Source: an uncultured Oscillospiraceae bacterium (GTDB lineage: Bacteria; Bacillota; Clostridia; Oscillospirales; Oscillospiraceae). From it: DNA of 27,240 nucleotides. Shown piece by piece: positions 9,418 through 17,354 of this stretch; position 1 is the first letter of the stretch; every line of letters starts with the position of its first letter. The notes beneath the pieces are model-generated. The model was not told the DNA's origin and did no database searches. It was given only the letters and a program-made list of their open reading frames with translations. Location: contig CAKTQP010000026.1 in NCBI GenBank assembly GCA_934597165.1, positions 1-27,240 of the forward strand, read 5' to 3'. The position numbers and the translations under genes were made by a program.

Positions 9418-9918
9418 ATGAAAGTAAAGATCAATCAAGATAAGACCATGTCCGAGATCGAGATCATCGTCAACTGCCCCGCCGTAGACGCCCGCGTGCG
9501 CAATCTGCTGGACGCCCTGCGGCAGTGTGCGGTGTCGCTGACGGGCACGGCAGAGGATATGACCGTTTGCGTCCCGCTCCACACCATTCTCTATATCGAG
9601 AGCATCAACCGCAAGACCTTTTTCTATGACGAAAGCCGGGTCTTCCGGTGCAAGGATTCCCTGACCGCTCTGGAGGCGCTGTTGGAGCAGTATCGTTTTA
9701 TCCGCATCAGCAAGAGCTGCATCGTCAACATCGCTCAGGTGGCCTCCACCTACCGCTGTGACAACCACCGGTTGGGCATCCTGCTCCGGAACGGGGAACG
9801 GCTGGTGGCAGGTCGGGTCTATGCGGCGAAGGTGCGGGAGAGCATCCGGCAGTTTGGGATGTCCCTGTCGGGGACAGGGCAGATGCTGGAGTACCCGCGG
9901 CAAGAGCGGGACGCATGA
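9418..9918 (+). CDS. LytTR-family DNA-binding regulator
   Basis: This 166-residue protein has a C-terminal LytTR DNA-binding domain from about residue 58. It shows the usual pattern: LHTILYIESINRKTFFY, RCKDSLTALEALLE, FIRISKSCIVNI (the rihrSyivN signature) and a VAGRVYAAKVRE end. There is no response-regulator receiver domain, so it is the stand-alone type. The first 55 residues are short and mostly beta/alpha without a recognised domain. The start at 9418 follows AGAAAGG at six bases. An upstream in-frame ATG at 9400 is less likely. It sits immediately before the biosynthetic operon in the same orientation. The matching inverted repeats in its own leader and at the operon start suggest autoregulation and pathway control. 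The activating signal is unknown. Confidence 0.88.
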   Translation: MKVKINQDKTMSEIEIIVNCPAVDARVRNLLDALRQCAVSLTGTAEDMTVCVPLHTILYIESINRKTFFYDESRVFRCKDSLTALEALLEQYRFIRISKSCIVNIAQVASTYRCDNHRLGILLRNGERLVAGRVYAAKVRESIRQFGMSLSGTGQMLEYPRQERDA

Positions 9919-9934
9919 CGGACTGGTTGGATGG

Positions 9935-9968
9935 TTCCGGCAGGGAAACTGCTGGAGCATCTTTTTTT
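9935..9968 (+). terminator. Probable terminator after the LytTR gene
   Basis: TTCCGGCAG pairs with CTGCTGGAG (one G-T wobble, arms about 9935-9943 and 9949-9957) around GGAAA, followed after four bases by seven Ts (9962-9968). It lies 17 bases past the LytTR stop codon and would separate the regulator from the biosynthetic operon. Confidence 0.6.
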
Positions 9969-9995
9969 GACTGTAAGTTAGCGAAAGCTAACCAT
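9967..9995 (+). promoter_or_regulatory. Candidate promoter of the biosynthetic operon
   Basis: TTGACT (9967-9972) is a near-perfect -35, but the region 17 bases later (AACCAT) is a poor -10. The GTTAG-N6-CTAAC repeat fills the spacer. This pattern suggests a promoter that depends on, or is blocked by, a bound regulator. Confidence 0.4.
9977..9992. promoter_or_regulatory. Candidate LytTR operator, copy 2
   Basis: GTTAG-CGAAAG-CTAAC is nearly identical to the repeat at 9363-9378. It lies between the -35-like TTGACT and the first biosynthetic gene. Confidence 0.6.
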
Positions 9996-10028
9996 GCTAG
10001 TGACGTACCTTCCCCAGAAAACATCCCG

Positions 10029-10733
10029 GTGTTTTTGTTCGCCATCCATCAACTGTGCCCAGACACCCTGGAACCCTACGCACCCTTCCTCTCCCCAGAG
10101 CGCTGGCATCGTGCCGGCGCCTTTCGCCGAGAGGCAGATCGGCTGCGCTGTGTGGCCGCTGGGCTGTTGGGCAACTTCTGCCTGTGGAAGCGGTGCGGGG
10201 ACCGTCCTCTGACGCTGGGGCGGAACCGGTACGGCAAGCCCACTTTGGAGGGCGGCCCCGTCCAGTTCAGCCTCTCTCACGCGGGAGATTGGGTGGCCTG
10301 TGGGCTGGCGGATTGTCCGCTTGGCGTGGACATCGAAAAAGTCCAGCCGGTGGAGCGGGGGATGTACGGACTGTGCTTGACGCCCCAGGAGCAACAGCAG
10401 TTAGAGCAGGCGCCGACGCCGCCGGAGCGGCGATTTATCCAGCTTTGGACGCTGAAGGAGAGCTTTGGCAAGCTCCGTGGCGATGGGCTGAACTGTGGAT
10501 TCCAGCGCTTCCAGGTGGAGCCGTTGGAGGGCAATGTTGGCCGTTCCATCATCCGCCACGTCCAGACTGGCCAACCCTGCGCCAACGGGTTCACCCAGCC
10601 GGTGGGGGAGGACTATTGCCTCTCCACCTGTGTGCCGCCGGAGCGAGCGTTGCGTTCCGTTGTCACTGTGCCGGTGACCCTGGCGGACATGGAGCCGTGG
10701 ATGGCGCGGCCAAAGCCAGTCAGATGGTTGTAG
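10029..10733 (+). CDS. 4'-phosphopantetheinyl transferase, Sfp type
   Basis: This enzyme moves the phosphopantetheine arm of CoA onto the conserved Ser of carrier proteins, and would activate CP1, CP2, CP3 and the NRPS T domain downstream. Sfp-type motifs are present: GRNRYGKPTL, then QFSLSHAGDWVACGL, GVDIEKVQP (magnesium-binding Asp/Glu) and FIQLWTLKESFGKLRG (WTxKES core). The length of 234 residues from the GTG at 10029 fits Sfp (about 224). The start is uncertain. There is no clear ribosome binding site before 10029, and the frame stays open back to an ATG at 9915 that overlaps the LytTR stop (ATGA). That extension would translate through the terminator-like hairpin and the operator, and shows no homology I recognise. 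The next gene starts 23 bases downstream. Confidence 0.88.
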   Translation: MFLFAIHQLCPDTLEPYAPFLSPERWHRAGAFRREADRLRCVAAGLLGNFCLWKRCGDRPLTLGRNRYGKPTLEGGPVQFSLSHAGDWVACGLADCPLGVDIEKVQPVERGMYGLCLTPQEQQQLEQAPTPPERRFIQLWTLKESFGKLRGDGLNCGFQRFQVEPLEGNVGRSIIRHVQTGQPCANGFTQPVGEDYCLSTCVPPERALRSVVTVPVTLADMEPWMARPKPVRWL

Positions 10734-10756
10734 ACAGAGTGAGTAGAAAGGAACTT

Positions 10757-11461
10757 ATGAAACTGATTTGTTTTCCACACGCCGGTGGATTTGCGTTTTA
10801 TTTCAACTTTATCAGGCAGATCGAGACGCTGGCCAAAGAGGACGTCCTCCTCTACGAATACCCCGGCCGGGGCTACCAGGCCAGAGAGCCCAGCGCCGAG
10901 AGCCTCATGGCCATCGCCCAAACAGCGGCAGCGCGCATCGCGGACTTCGTCGGCGACGAGCCCTTCTGCATCTTCGGCCACAGCATGGGCGCCTTTGTGG
11001 CCTATGAGACAGAAGTCCTGTTGGAAGCCCAGCACGGCAAACAGGCCACCCGCCTCATCCTCTCCGGCCAGCACCCGCCGGTGTGCTTCCAGCCCCACCA
11101 CTACGGGTTCGGTTCCGAGGAGGAGCTGAACGAGTATCTCATGAAGCTGGGTGGCTTCCCAGAGGAGGTCAAGACCAATTTGCAGATGTTCCAGATGCTC
11201 TTTACCCTCTGCCGAGAGGACATCCGGTTGTTGGAGCAGTACCGTCCCACTTGCAATGTCGTTCAAGCGGAGACCGTGGTGCTGTGCGGCAATGATGATG
11301 CCGAGGTGGGGGACACAGAGGAGCTGGCATTGTGGCAGGAGAGTGCCCCCAACCTGTTGGGGGTGAAGATCTTCCCTGGCACCCACTTTTATATGCGCGA
11401 ACAAGAAGCAGATTTTCTGCATTACATCCAGAAGACCATAGAAGGAGAAAAGGCAGTATGA
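10757..11461 (+). CDS. Type II thioesterase
   Basis: This 234-residue alpha/beta hydrolase resembles GrsT/SrfA-D thioesterases that clear misloaded acyl groups from carrier proteins. It starts CFPHAGG, carries YPGRGYQARE, and has the nucleophile motif GHSMGA with Ser76. The acidic residue and His lie in CGNDD and PGTHFYM near the C-terminus. The start at 10757 follows AGAAAGGAA. The stop overlaps the next ATG in an ATGA junction. In contrast to the second hydrolase in this cluster (20302-21225), the Ser is intact, so this one is the likely editing enzyme. Confidence 0.92.
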   Translation: MKLICFPHAGGFAFYFNFIRQIETLAKEDVLLYEYPGRGYQAREPSAESLMAIAQTAAARIADFVGDEPFCIFGHSMGAFVAYETEVLLEAQHGKQATRLILSGQHPPVCFQPHHYGFGSEEELNEYLMKLGGFPEEVKTNLQMFQMLFTLCREDIRLLEQYRPTCNVVQAETVVLCGNDDAEVGDTEELALWQESAPNLLGVKIFPGTHFYMREQEADFLHYIQKTIEGEKAV

Positions 11462-12462
11462 GTACATGGATCAAAGGAATCGGCGGGTATCTGCCGGAAC
11501 GGGTGGTCACCAGCGAAGAGCTGGAGGAGATGGCCGGATACAAGGACCACGGCGTGAAGCTCGGCCTGTGCAAGATGCTCACCGGTTGCGCCTCCCGCCA
11601 CTGGGCAGCCAAGGACGAGCTGTGCTCCGACATTGCCGCCCGAGCAGGGGAGATCGCCATGAAGGAAGCCGGCGTAGAGCCCCAGGACGTGGACGCCATC
11701 CTGTTCACCTCGGTGACCCAGGATTTCGTGGAGCCGGCCACCGCCAACGTGGTGGCGGACAAGCTGAACATCCGCAACGGCTTTGCGTTTGACGTCAAGA
11801 ACGCCTGCAACGCTTTCCTCAGCGGCGTGGACATCGCCGACAGCTTCATCGCCACCGGCAAGGCGGAGACCGTCTTGGTGGTCTCCGGCGAATGCCTGTC
11901 CAAGTGGACGAAGCTCCACTACGATGACAAGGAAGAGCTCATCCAGCGTGCTCCGGTGGCGCTCTCTGTGGGCGACGGCGGCGGGGCGTTCCTGCTGCAA
12001 AAGTCCTCGGACAACGACCGGGGCATCCACACCTCCTGGTTCAAGACCATCCCGGAGATTTGGAACAACAACGTCATCTGGGGCGGCGGCGTAGCCTTCC
12101 CTGGCGACCCGGATAAGATGTACGTCCCCGGCACCACCAAGGCCCTCACCGACGCCGCAGCGGAAGCGCCCTACACCATCCCCAAGGTGCTGGCCGCCGC
12201 CGGTTGGACGAAAGAAGATTTGGACTACATCGTCCCCACCCAGGTGGCCAAGTGGATCGTGGCTCATATCAGCAAGGCCATGGACATGGACTTGAGCAAG
12301 TTCGTGGAGATCGTCAAGGATTGTGGCAACATGGGCGCCAGCAACGTGCCTCTGGCCGCTTACCGTGCCTGGCAGGACGGGCGGCTCCACGAGGGATCAA
12401 AGATTTTGATGGTAGGCGGTGCCGTCGGCGCCAATATCGGCATGATGACCGCCATTTTGTGA
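11458..12462 (+). CDS. KAS III (FabH)-like enzyme with His-to-Thr active-site change
   Basis: This 334-residue thiolase-fold protein starts STWIKGIGGYLPERVV and has FTSVTQDF, the catalytic Cys117 in NACNAF, and a C-terminal GGAVGANIG. The usual triad is Cys-His-Asn. The Asn is kept (Asn291 in CGNMGAS), but the position 30 residues earlier, normally His in PHQ, is Thr261 (VPTQVAK). The 30-residue spacing equals that in E. coli FabH (His244, Asn274), which supports the alignment. Without this His, malonyl decarboxylation should be impaired, so a role as an acyltransferase, as in CerJ-like KAS III homologs, is more likely than chain extension. It is ATGA-coupled to the thioesterase and lies 15 nt before an acyl-AMP ligase and CP1, which may supply its acyl donor. 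Confidence 0.85.
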   Translation: MSTWIKGIGGYLPERVVTSEELEEMAGYKDHGVKLGLCKMLTGCASRHWAAKDELCSDIAARAGEIAMKEAGVEPQDVDAILFTSVTQDFVEPATANVVADKLNIRNGFAFDVKNACNAFLSGVDIADSFIATGKAETVLVVSGECLSKWTKLHYDDKEELIQRAPVALSVGDGGGAFLLQKSSDNDRGIHTSWFKTIPEIWNNNVIWGGGVAFPGDPDKMYVPGTTKALTDAAAEAPYTIPKVLAAAGWTKEDLDYIVPTQVAKWIVAHISKAMDMDLSKFVEIVKDCGNMGASNVPLAAYRAWQDGRLHEGSKILMVGGAVGANIGMMTAIL

Positions 12463-12477
12463 GGAGAAAGGAGTCCT

Positions 12478-14070
12478 ATGGAGCAGAGAATGAACTTTCA
12501 GACCCTGTTGCAGGAGACCATCGGCAACATGACCGGTCACACCGCAATCGAATATTTTGTCGGCAAGGAGAAGAAGAAGGTCAGCGGCGACGCCTATCTG
12601 ACCCACATCCAGGCCATGACCAACTACCTGAACCAGCGGATGCAGCCCCTGGAACCGGGCACCTGGGTGGCACTGAAAGCCCCCAACTCCATCTATTGGT
12701 TTGGCGTCATGTTCGCTCTCATGAAGTGCGGCTACCGGGTCATGCTGCTGGACGCTCAGAACCCCCACCAGCTGGACGAGCACTTCGTGACAGAGGCCGG
12801 CGTGAAAGCCTTCATCACCAACCGTCCCACCGGCATCCCCGGCGTCCTGGACGTGGACATTGCGGAGGTGGAAGGCATCGACGACCAGAAGATTCTGGGC
12901 GACCCGATCCACTACCCCCCTGTAGGGGACGACCGCTGGGCGGATAAGGTCTCCTTCCACACCTCCGGCACCACCGGCACCGCCAAGGCATACGTCTTCG
13001 CCGCCTCCGCCATCGTGGGCACGGTGCGCAACGTGACCGAGTATTGGCTGGGCAACGACCGCATCACCGAGCGGCGCATCTCCCCCAACCTGGAGGAGAA
13101 CAAGAGCCTGCTGGCGCTGCCCTTCCGGCATATCTCCGGCTTCCTGCTGGTGGTCACCTTCTGGCACATGGGTCACTGCGTGATCTTCCCGCCCAACAGC
13201 GGGGTGTTCTCCATCATCGACACCTGTAAGCAGGAGAACATCTGGATGATGTTCTGCGTCCCCGCCATGTGGAAAGGCTTCATCCGCATCGCTCAGGCCC
13301 GTTACGGCGGCTGCGGCGAGAAGGAGTTCCAGCAGCTGCTGGGCGAGAACCTCAAAGTGGGCATCAGCGCCGGCGCGAAACTGGACGCGGAATCGGTCAA
13401 AGTCCTGCTGAACAGCGGCATCTATTTCCTCAACAGCTGGGGCATGACCGAGATCGGCACCTCCACCATGGGCGGCATCGACGAAGACCCGTCCACCGAC
13501 TACGTGGGCTGCTTCTACAACAAGCACAAGGCCAAGATTTTGCTGGAGGACGGCACCTATGTGGACAACGGCGTAGGCGAGCTGGTGCTGGACGGCCACT
13601 CCCTGTACGAGTCCATCCTCATCGGCGGCAAAGAGGTCTTCCGAGAAGGTCCCTTCCGCTCCGGCGACATCTTCAAGCTGGACGGACAGCGCACCTACTT
13701 CCTGGGGCGCTGCAAGAGCGTCATCGTCACCGACTCCGGCGAGAACATCTATCCGGAGGAGATCGACGTCTATTTCGACTTCCTCAACGACTTTTCCAGC
13801 GGCTACTGCACCGCAGGCTATCAGGATCAGGTGACCCTCTTCGTCAGCCCCAAGGAGTATGACAACTTCGAGGAGACGGAGTGCTTCGCGCAAATTCGCA
13901 AGGTGAACGCTGGCCTGCCCATGAACAAGAAAGTGACCAAGCTCTACGCCTTCCGCGACCCGCTGCCCCGGACGGGCAAAGGGGAAGTGGCACGGTTCCA
14001 GATGGCCAAGGTGTTGGAGGAACGGGCAGACGGCGTGAAAGAGATTAAGATGAAGGGACGGAATGTGTGA
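12478..14070 (+). CDS. Acyl-AMP ligase (ANL superfamily)
   Basis: This 530-residue adenylate-forming enzyme activates a carboxylic acid as acyl-AMP and transfers it to a thiol, here probably CP1 encoded next. Core motifs are present: TSGTTGTAKA (phosphate loop), FLNSWGMTEIG (A5), RSGDIFKLDG (A7), GRCKSVIVTDSGENIYPEEI (A8) and PRTGKGEVAR with the A10-type Lys. It is unlike the NRPS A domain or the DhbE-like ligase downstream, so it likely uses a different acid. The substrate cannot be read from the sequence; fatty, short-chain or aromatic acids are all possible. The start has a strong site (AGGAGAAAGGAG). The stop overlaps the CP1 start. Confidence 0.88.
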   Translation: MEQRMNFQTLLQETIGNMTGHTAIEYFVGKEKKKVSGDAYLTHIQAMTNYLNQRMQPLEPGTWVALKAPNSIYWFGVMFALMKCGYRVMLLDAQNPHQLDEHFVTEAGVKAFITNRPTGIPGVLDVDIAEVEGIDDQKILGDPIHYPPVGDDRWADKVSFHTSGTTGTAKAYVFAASAIVGTVRNVTEYWLGNDRITERRISPNLEENKSLLALPFRHISGFLLVVTFWHMGHCVIFPPNSGVFSIIDTCKQENIWMMFCVPAMWKGFIRIAQARYGGCGEKEFQQLLGENLKVGISAGAKLDAESVKVLLNSGIYFLNSWGMTEIGTSTMGGIDEDPSTDYVGCFYNKHKAKILLEDGTYVDNGVGELVLDGHSLYESILIGGKEVFREGPFRSGDIFKLDGQRTYFLGRCKSVIVTDSGENIYPEEIDVYFDFLNDFSSGYCTAGYQDQVTLFVSPKEYDNFEETECFAQIRKVNAGLPMNKKVTKLYAFRDPLPRTGKGEVARFQMAKVLEERADGVKEIKMKGRNV

Positions 14071-14332
14071 GATGACCATTGAAACAGTAAAGAGCACCAT
14101 CAAAGGACACCTGGGCGAGCTGCTGAACCTGGACCCGGCGCAGATCGGCGACAACGACCTGCTCATCGACGACCTGGGCGCGGACAGCATCGTCATCGTC
14201 CAGCTGTACCTGAGCTGCCAGGAGGATTTTGGCATCCTGGTGTCGGAGGAATTGGATCTGTACATCTCCCAGAGCGTGCAGTCGCTCAGCGAGGTGGTCA
14301 TGCAAAAATTAAGCGAGGAGGCAGAGCAGTAA
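14063..14332 (+). CDS. Carrier protein CP1 (acyl carrier type)
   Basis: This 89-residue protein has the acyl-carrier helix pattern and the phosphopantetheine site LGADSIVIV with Ser42 (numbered from 14063). The start is either the ATG at 14063, which overlaps the ligase stop, or the one at 14072; both are in frame. Following directly after the acyl-AMP ligase, it is the natural acceptor for that enzyme. The DDLGADS motif is of the ACP rather than the NRPS type. Confidence 0.9.
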   Translation: MCEMTIETVKSTIKGHLGELLNLDPAQIGDNDLLIDDLGADSIVIVQLYLSCQEDFGILVSEELDLYISQSVQSLSEVVMQKLSEEAEQ

Positions 14333-14333
14333 C

Positions 14334-15032
14334 ATGTTTATCGAATTGAAGAACGCCAGCAAGGTGTATGGCGAGGGCGAATCCGCCGTCAAAGCCCTGG
14401 ACGGGGCAGAGCTGAGCGCCGAGCAGGGCGAGGTCATCGTCGTGCTGGGCCCCTCCGGCTCCGGCAAGAGCACCATGCTCAACATCATCGGCGGTCTGGA
14501 CACCCTGGACAGCGGTTCCCTGACCGTAGGCGGCCGGACGGTCTCCGGTCTGAAGCAGAAGGAGTTGACCGAGTACCGCCGGGAGGACGTGGGGTTCATC
14601 TTCCAGTTCTATAACCTCATCCCCGACCTGACTGCCCGGGAGAACGTGGAAGTGGTGGCGGACATCGCCCCCAGTCCCATGAACCTGGATGAGCTGTTCG
14701 GCGCCCTGGACATCAACGGCCTCCAGAATCGCTTCCCCAGAGAGCTCTCCGGCGGCCAGCAGCAGCGGGTGGCCATCGCCCGCGCCATGGTCAAGAACCC
14801 CAAGCTCCTCCTGTGCGATGAGCTGACCGGCGCCTTGGACACCAAGTCCTCCCTGGGCGTTCTGCAAGCCGTGCAGACCCTGAATGACCGGTATCACACC
14901 ACGGTGGTCATCATCACCCACAACGCCGCCATCAGCGGCATGGCGGACCGGATCATCCAGATCAAGGACGGCAAGATTCAGAGCAACGAGGGAAACGCAA
15001 ACAAAGTGAGTCCGATGGAGCTGGTGCTGTGA
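14334..15032 (+). CDS. ABC transporter ATP-binding protein (MacB/LolD type)
   Basis: This 232-residue ATPase has Walker A GPSGSGKST, a Q-loop (FIFQFYNLIPDLT), the signature LSGGQQQR, Walker B LLLCDELTGALD and the H-loop (IITHN). The sequence style (TARENV, LTGALD) is that of ATPases paired with FtsX-type permeases. An AGGAGG site lies within the end of CP1, and the stop overlaps the permease start (TGATG). Its place inside the biosynthetic operon suggests export of the product or self-protection. Confidence 0.95.
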   Translation: MFIELKNASKVYGEGESAVKALDGAELSAEQGEVIVVLGPSGSGKSTMLNIIGGLDTLDSGSLTVGGRTVSGLKQKELTEYRREDVGFIFQFYNLIPDLTARENVEVVADIAPSPMNLDELFGALDINGLQNRFPRELSGGQQQRVAIARAMVKNPKLLLCDELTGALDTKSSLGVLQAVQTLNDRYHTTVVIITHNAAISGMADRIIQIKDGKIQSNEGNANKVSPMELVL

Positions 15033-17266
15033 TGAAACTGAATCGAAGATATAAGCATAATATCAAACACAACCTGTCCTTCTACCTGGCAACCGTTGTC
15101 CTGACGGCGGTCTCCATCTTCCTCTTCCTGTCCATCCTGACCACCGGCACGGGACTGGACGGCTACGTGACCGACTTCGCAGAGCGGCACAACATGGAGG
15201 ACGCCCAGTTCTCCACCCTCATGCCCATCGAGAAGCAGGACCGGAAGGACTTTGAGAAGAAATACGACCTGACCCTGGAGCAGACCGGCTACGTGGATGT
15301 GGAGGAGAAGGACTACACCGTCCGCGTCCTGAAACGGAACCAGAAGATCGACACCTATGAGGTCTTCGAGGGCAAGGACGTGGTGGACGACGACGAGATC
15401 GTGCTCTCCAAGGGCTTTGCCCAGGCCAACGACCTGGCCATCGGGGACAAGCTCAAGCTGGACGGCAAGCAGTACACCATCACCGGCTTTATGCTCCGTC
15501 CCGATTACATCAACTGCCTGGAAAACCTCACCGACGCCTATCGGAACAACGAGGGTTTCGCCGTGGCAGCGGTGACCGATGACACCTATGACAAGCTAAA
15601 GGACGAGACCGTCTACTATACGGTGGTCTACCACGACTCCGCCAAGGAGAAGAAGTTCCGCAAGAAGGTGAACAAGGACTACACCATGCTCCAGTACACC
15701 GACGCCTCGGTCAACCCCCGCATTGAGGCGGTGCAGAACAACCCCAAGACCTACATGATGATGTCCTACATGATGATGTGCCTGATGATGGTCATCGTCA
15801 GCATCCTGGTGGCGGCCATCCTGAGCCGAAAGGTCAAGTCCGAGTGTAAGATCATCGGCACCCTGAAAGCCCTGGGCTACCGCAAGGGGGAACTGACCCG
15901 CCACTACGCCACCATGGCCCTCATCGCCAGCATCGCCGGCACCGTCATCGGTCTCATCATGGCCGCCGTGGGTGCACAGAGCATGGCGGAATACTACGCC
16001 GTGGACTATGAGCCTATGCCCATCCACTACGCCGTCCCCCTGTACGGCGCGGCCATCTGCGTCGTCCTGCCCACCCTCTTCTACGTGGTCTCTGCCATCC
16101 TGACCACCAAGAAGCTGCTCCGGCGCAACGCAGTCGACTTGCTCAACGCCTTCACCAGCAAGAAGGGCGGTTCCAAAGCCTTTGCCAGCAACCGCACCAT
16201 GAAATTCAAGTGGAAGTTCCGCCTTCGCACCCTGCTCAGCAACAAGGCACGGGCGCTGGTGGTGCTCATCGGCCTGGTGGTGGGCGGCTACATCATGGCC
16301 ATGGGGCTGACCTTCTTCGACAGCTGCGACAACTTTGTCAACAACTCCGTCAACAGCATCGGCAGCTTCTCCTATCGCTACTACCTGACCAGCTACGAGA
16401 CCAAGGAGCAGGGGAAGGGCTGCGAGACCTACATCAACGAGTCCCTCCAGCCCAAGGACATCGAGAACAGCCAGTTCAGCCTCAGCGGCCTGCAGAAGGA
16501 TTCCAAGTACATCACCCTCACCGACCTGGACGGCAAGAAGGTCTCCCTGAAGGACGGGGACTACTACCTGACCGAGATGGCCGCCAAGGTCTACGGCCTC
16601 AACGCCGGAGACAAGTTCACCTTCTACAGCCCCATCACCATGGATGAGTACACGGTGAAGATCACCGGCATCGTGGAAGACTGCGCCCAGAAGACCCTGT
16701 ACACCACCGGCAAGACGGTGCGGGATCTGATGGACCTGGACGACGATGTGTATAACGTCATCCTATCCGACCACAAGCTGAAGCTGAAGGACAGCGAAGT
16801 GGCCGTGACCAACACCAAGGAGTCGGTGCAGGATCAGATCCAGTCGGTCATCGACGACCTCCAGCAGATCATCATGGTCATGATCCTCCTGGGCGCCGTC
16901 CTCTGCGTGGCCGCCGTCTACCTGACCGTGAACATGATGGTGGAGGAGAACGGGAACACCATCTCCATGCTGAAAATTTTCGGCTACCGGAAAGGTGAGA
17001 TCAACTCCATGGTCCTCTCCGCCAACCACATCCTGGTGCCCATCAGCCTCATCATCAGCATCCCCCTGGGCATCCTGGCTGGAGATCTGTTCTACACCAT
17101 GATGATCGACAACCTGTCCGCTTACATCGAAGCGGTCATCAGCGTCAAGAGCAGTGTCATCTGCGCGGCGCTGGTGGTGGTCAGCTACATCATCTCCCTG
17201 ACCCTGCTCAAGCGCAAGGTGTTCCGGGTGAACATGGTGGAGTGTCTGAAGGACAACCGGGCATGA
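15032..17266 (+). CDS. ABC transporter permease, FtsX family
   Basis: This 744-residue protein has two FtsX-type halves and about eight membrane segments. One lies near residues 14-36; then after a large extracytoplasmic domain come 241-263, 296-315 and 336-357. The second half has 405-426, another outside domain, then 612-636, 665-688 and 706-728. The motif KIIGTLKALGYRKGE after the second helix is repeated as SMLKIFGYRKGE in the second half, as expected for the coupling loops. The ATG at 15032 overlaps the ATPase stop; a GTG one codon earlier is possible. No membrane fusion partner is encoded nearby. Long paired permeases of this kind in Gram-positives export or remove antimicrobial molecules from the membrane. 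Confidence 0.92.
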   Translation: MKLNRRYKHNIKHNLSFYLATVVLTAVSIFLFLSILTTGTGLDGYVTDFAERHNMEDAQFSTLMPIEKQDRKDFEKKYDLTLEQTGYVDVEEKDYTVRVLKRNQKIDTYEVFEGKDVVDDDEIVLSKGFAQANDLAIGDKLKLDGKQYTITGFMLRPDYINCLENLTDAYRNNEGFAVAAVTDDTYDKLKDETVYYTVVYHDSAKEKKFRKKVNKDYTMLQYTDASVNPRIEAVQNNPKTYMMMSYMMMCLMMVIVSILVAAILSRKVKSECKIIGTLKALGYRKGELTRHYATMALIASIAGTVIGLIMAAVGAQSMAEYYAVDYEPMPIHYAVPLYGAAICVVLPTLFYVVSAILTTKKLLRRNAVDLLNAFTSKKGGSKAFASNRTMKFKWKFRLRTLLSNKARALVVLIGLVVGGYIMAMGLTFFDSCDNFVNNSVNSIGSFSYRYYLTSYETKEQGKGCETYINESLQPKDIENSQFSLSGLQKDSKYITLTDLDGKKVSLKDGDYYLTEMAAKVYGLNAGDKFTFYSPITMDEYTVKITGIVEDCAQKTLYTTGKTVRDLMDLDDDVYNVILSDHKLKLKDSEVAVTNTKESVQDQIQSVIDDLQQIIMVMILLGAVLCVAAVYLTVNMMVEENGNTISMLKIFGYRKGEINSMVLSANHILVPISLIISIPLGILAGDLFYTMMIDNLSAYIEAVISVKSSVICAALVVVSYIISLTLLKRKVFRVNMVECLKDNRA

Positions 17267-17302
17267 CCCTGATTTGACAACAGAATCATCACACGAACAT
17301 GG

Positions 17303-17327
17303 CCGGGACGGGAGGTTCCTGTCCCGG
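17303..17327 (+). other. Hairpin between transporter and second biosynthetic half
   Basis: CCGGGACGGGA pairs with TCCTGTCCCGG (one G-T wobble) around GGT, in the 88-nt gap after the permease, the longest gap in the operon. No T-run follows, so it is unlikely to be a full terminator. It may stabilise or divide the transcript. A perfect TTGACA (17274-17279) precedes it but has no good -10. Confidence 0.6.
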
Positions 17328-17354
17328 TCGTATGCGTTCCAGAAAGGAAAAACT

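Noticed and set aside
11332..11457. N-terminal extension of the KAS III-like frame
   Set aside because: The extension lies inside the thioesterase gene in another frame. The ATG at 11458, in an ATGA overlap, begins the recognisable STWIKGIGGYLPE start.
12397..14301. Minus-strand frame of 634 codons opposite the acyl-AMP ligase
   Set aside because: It is antisense to a gene with all ANL motifs. Its His- and Val-rich sequence matches no family I know.
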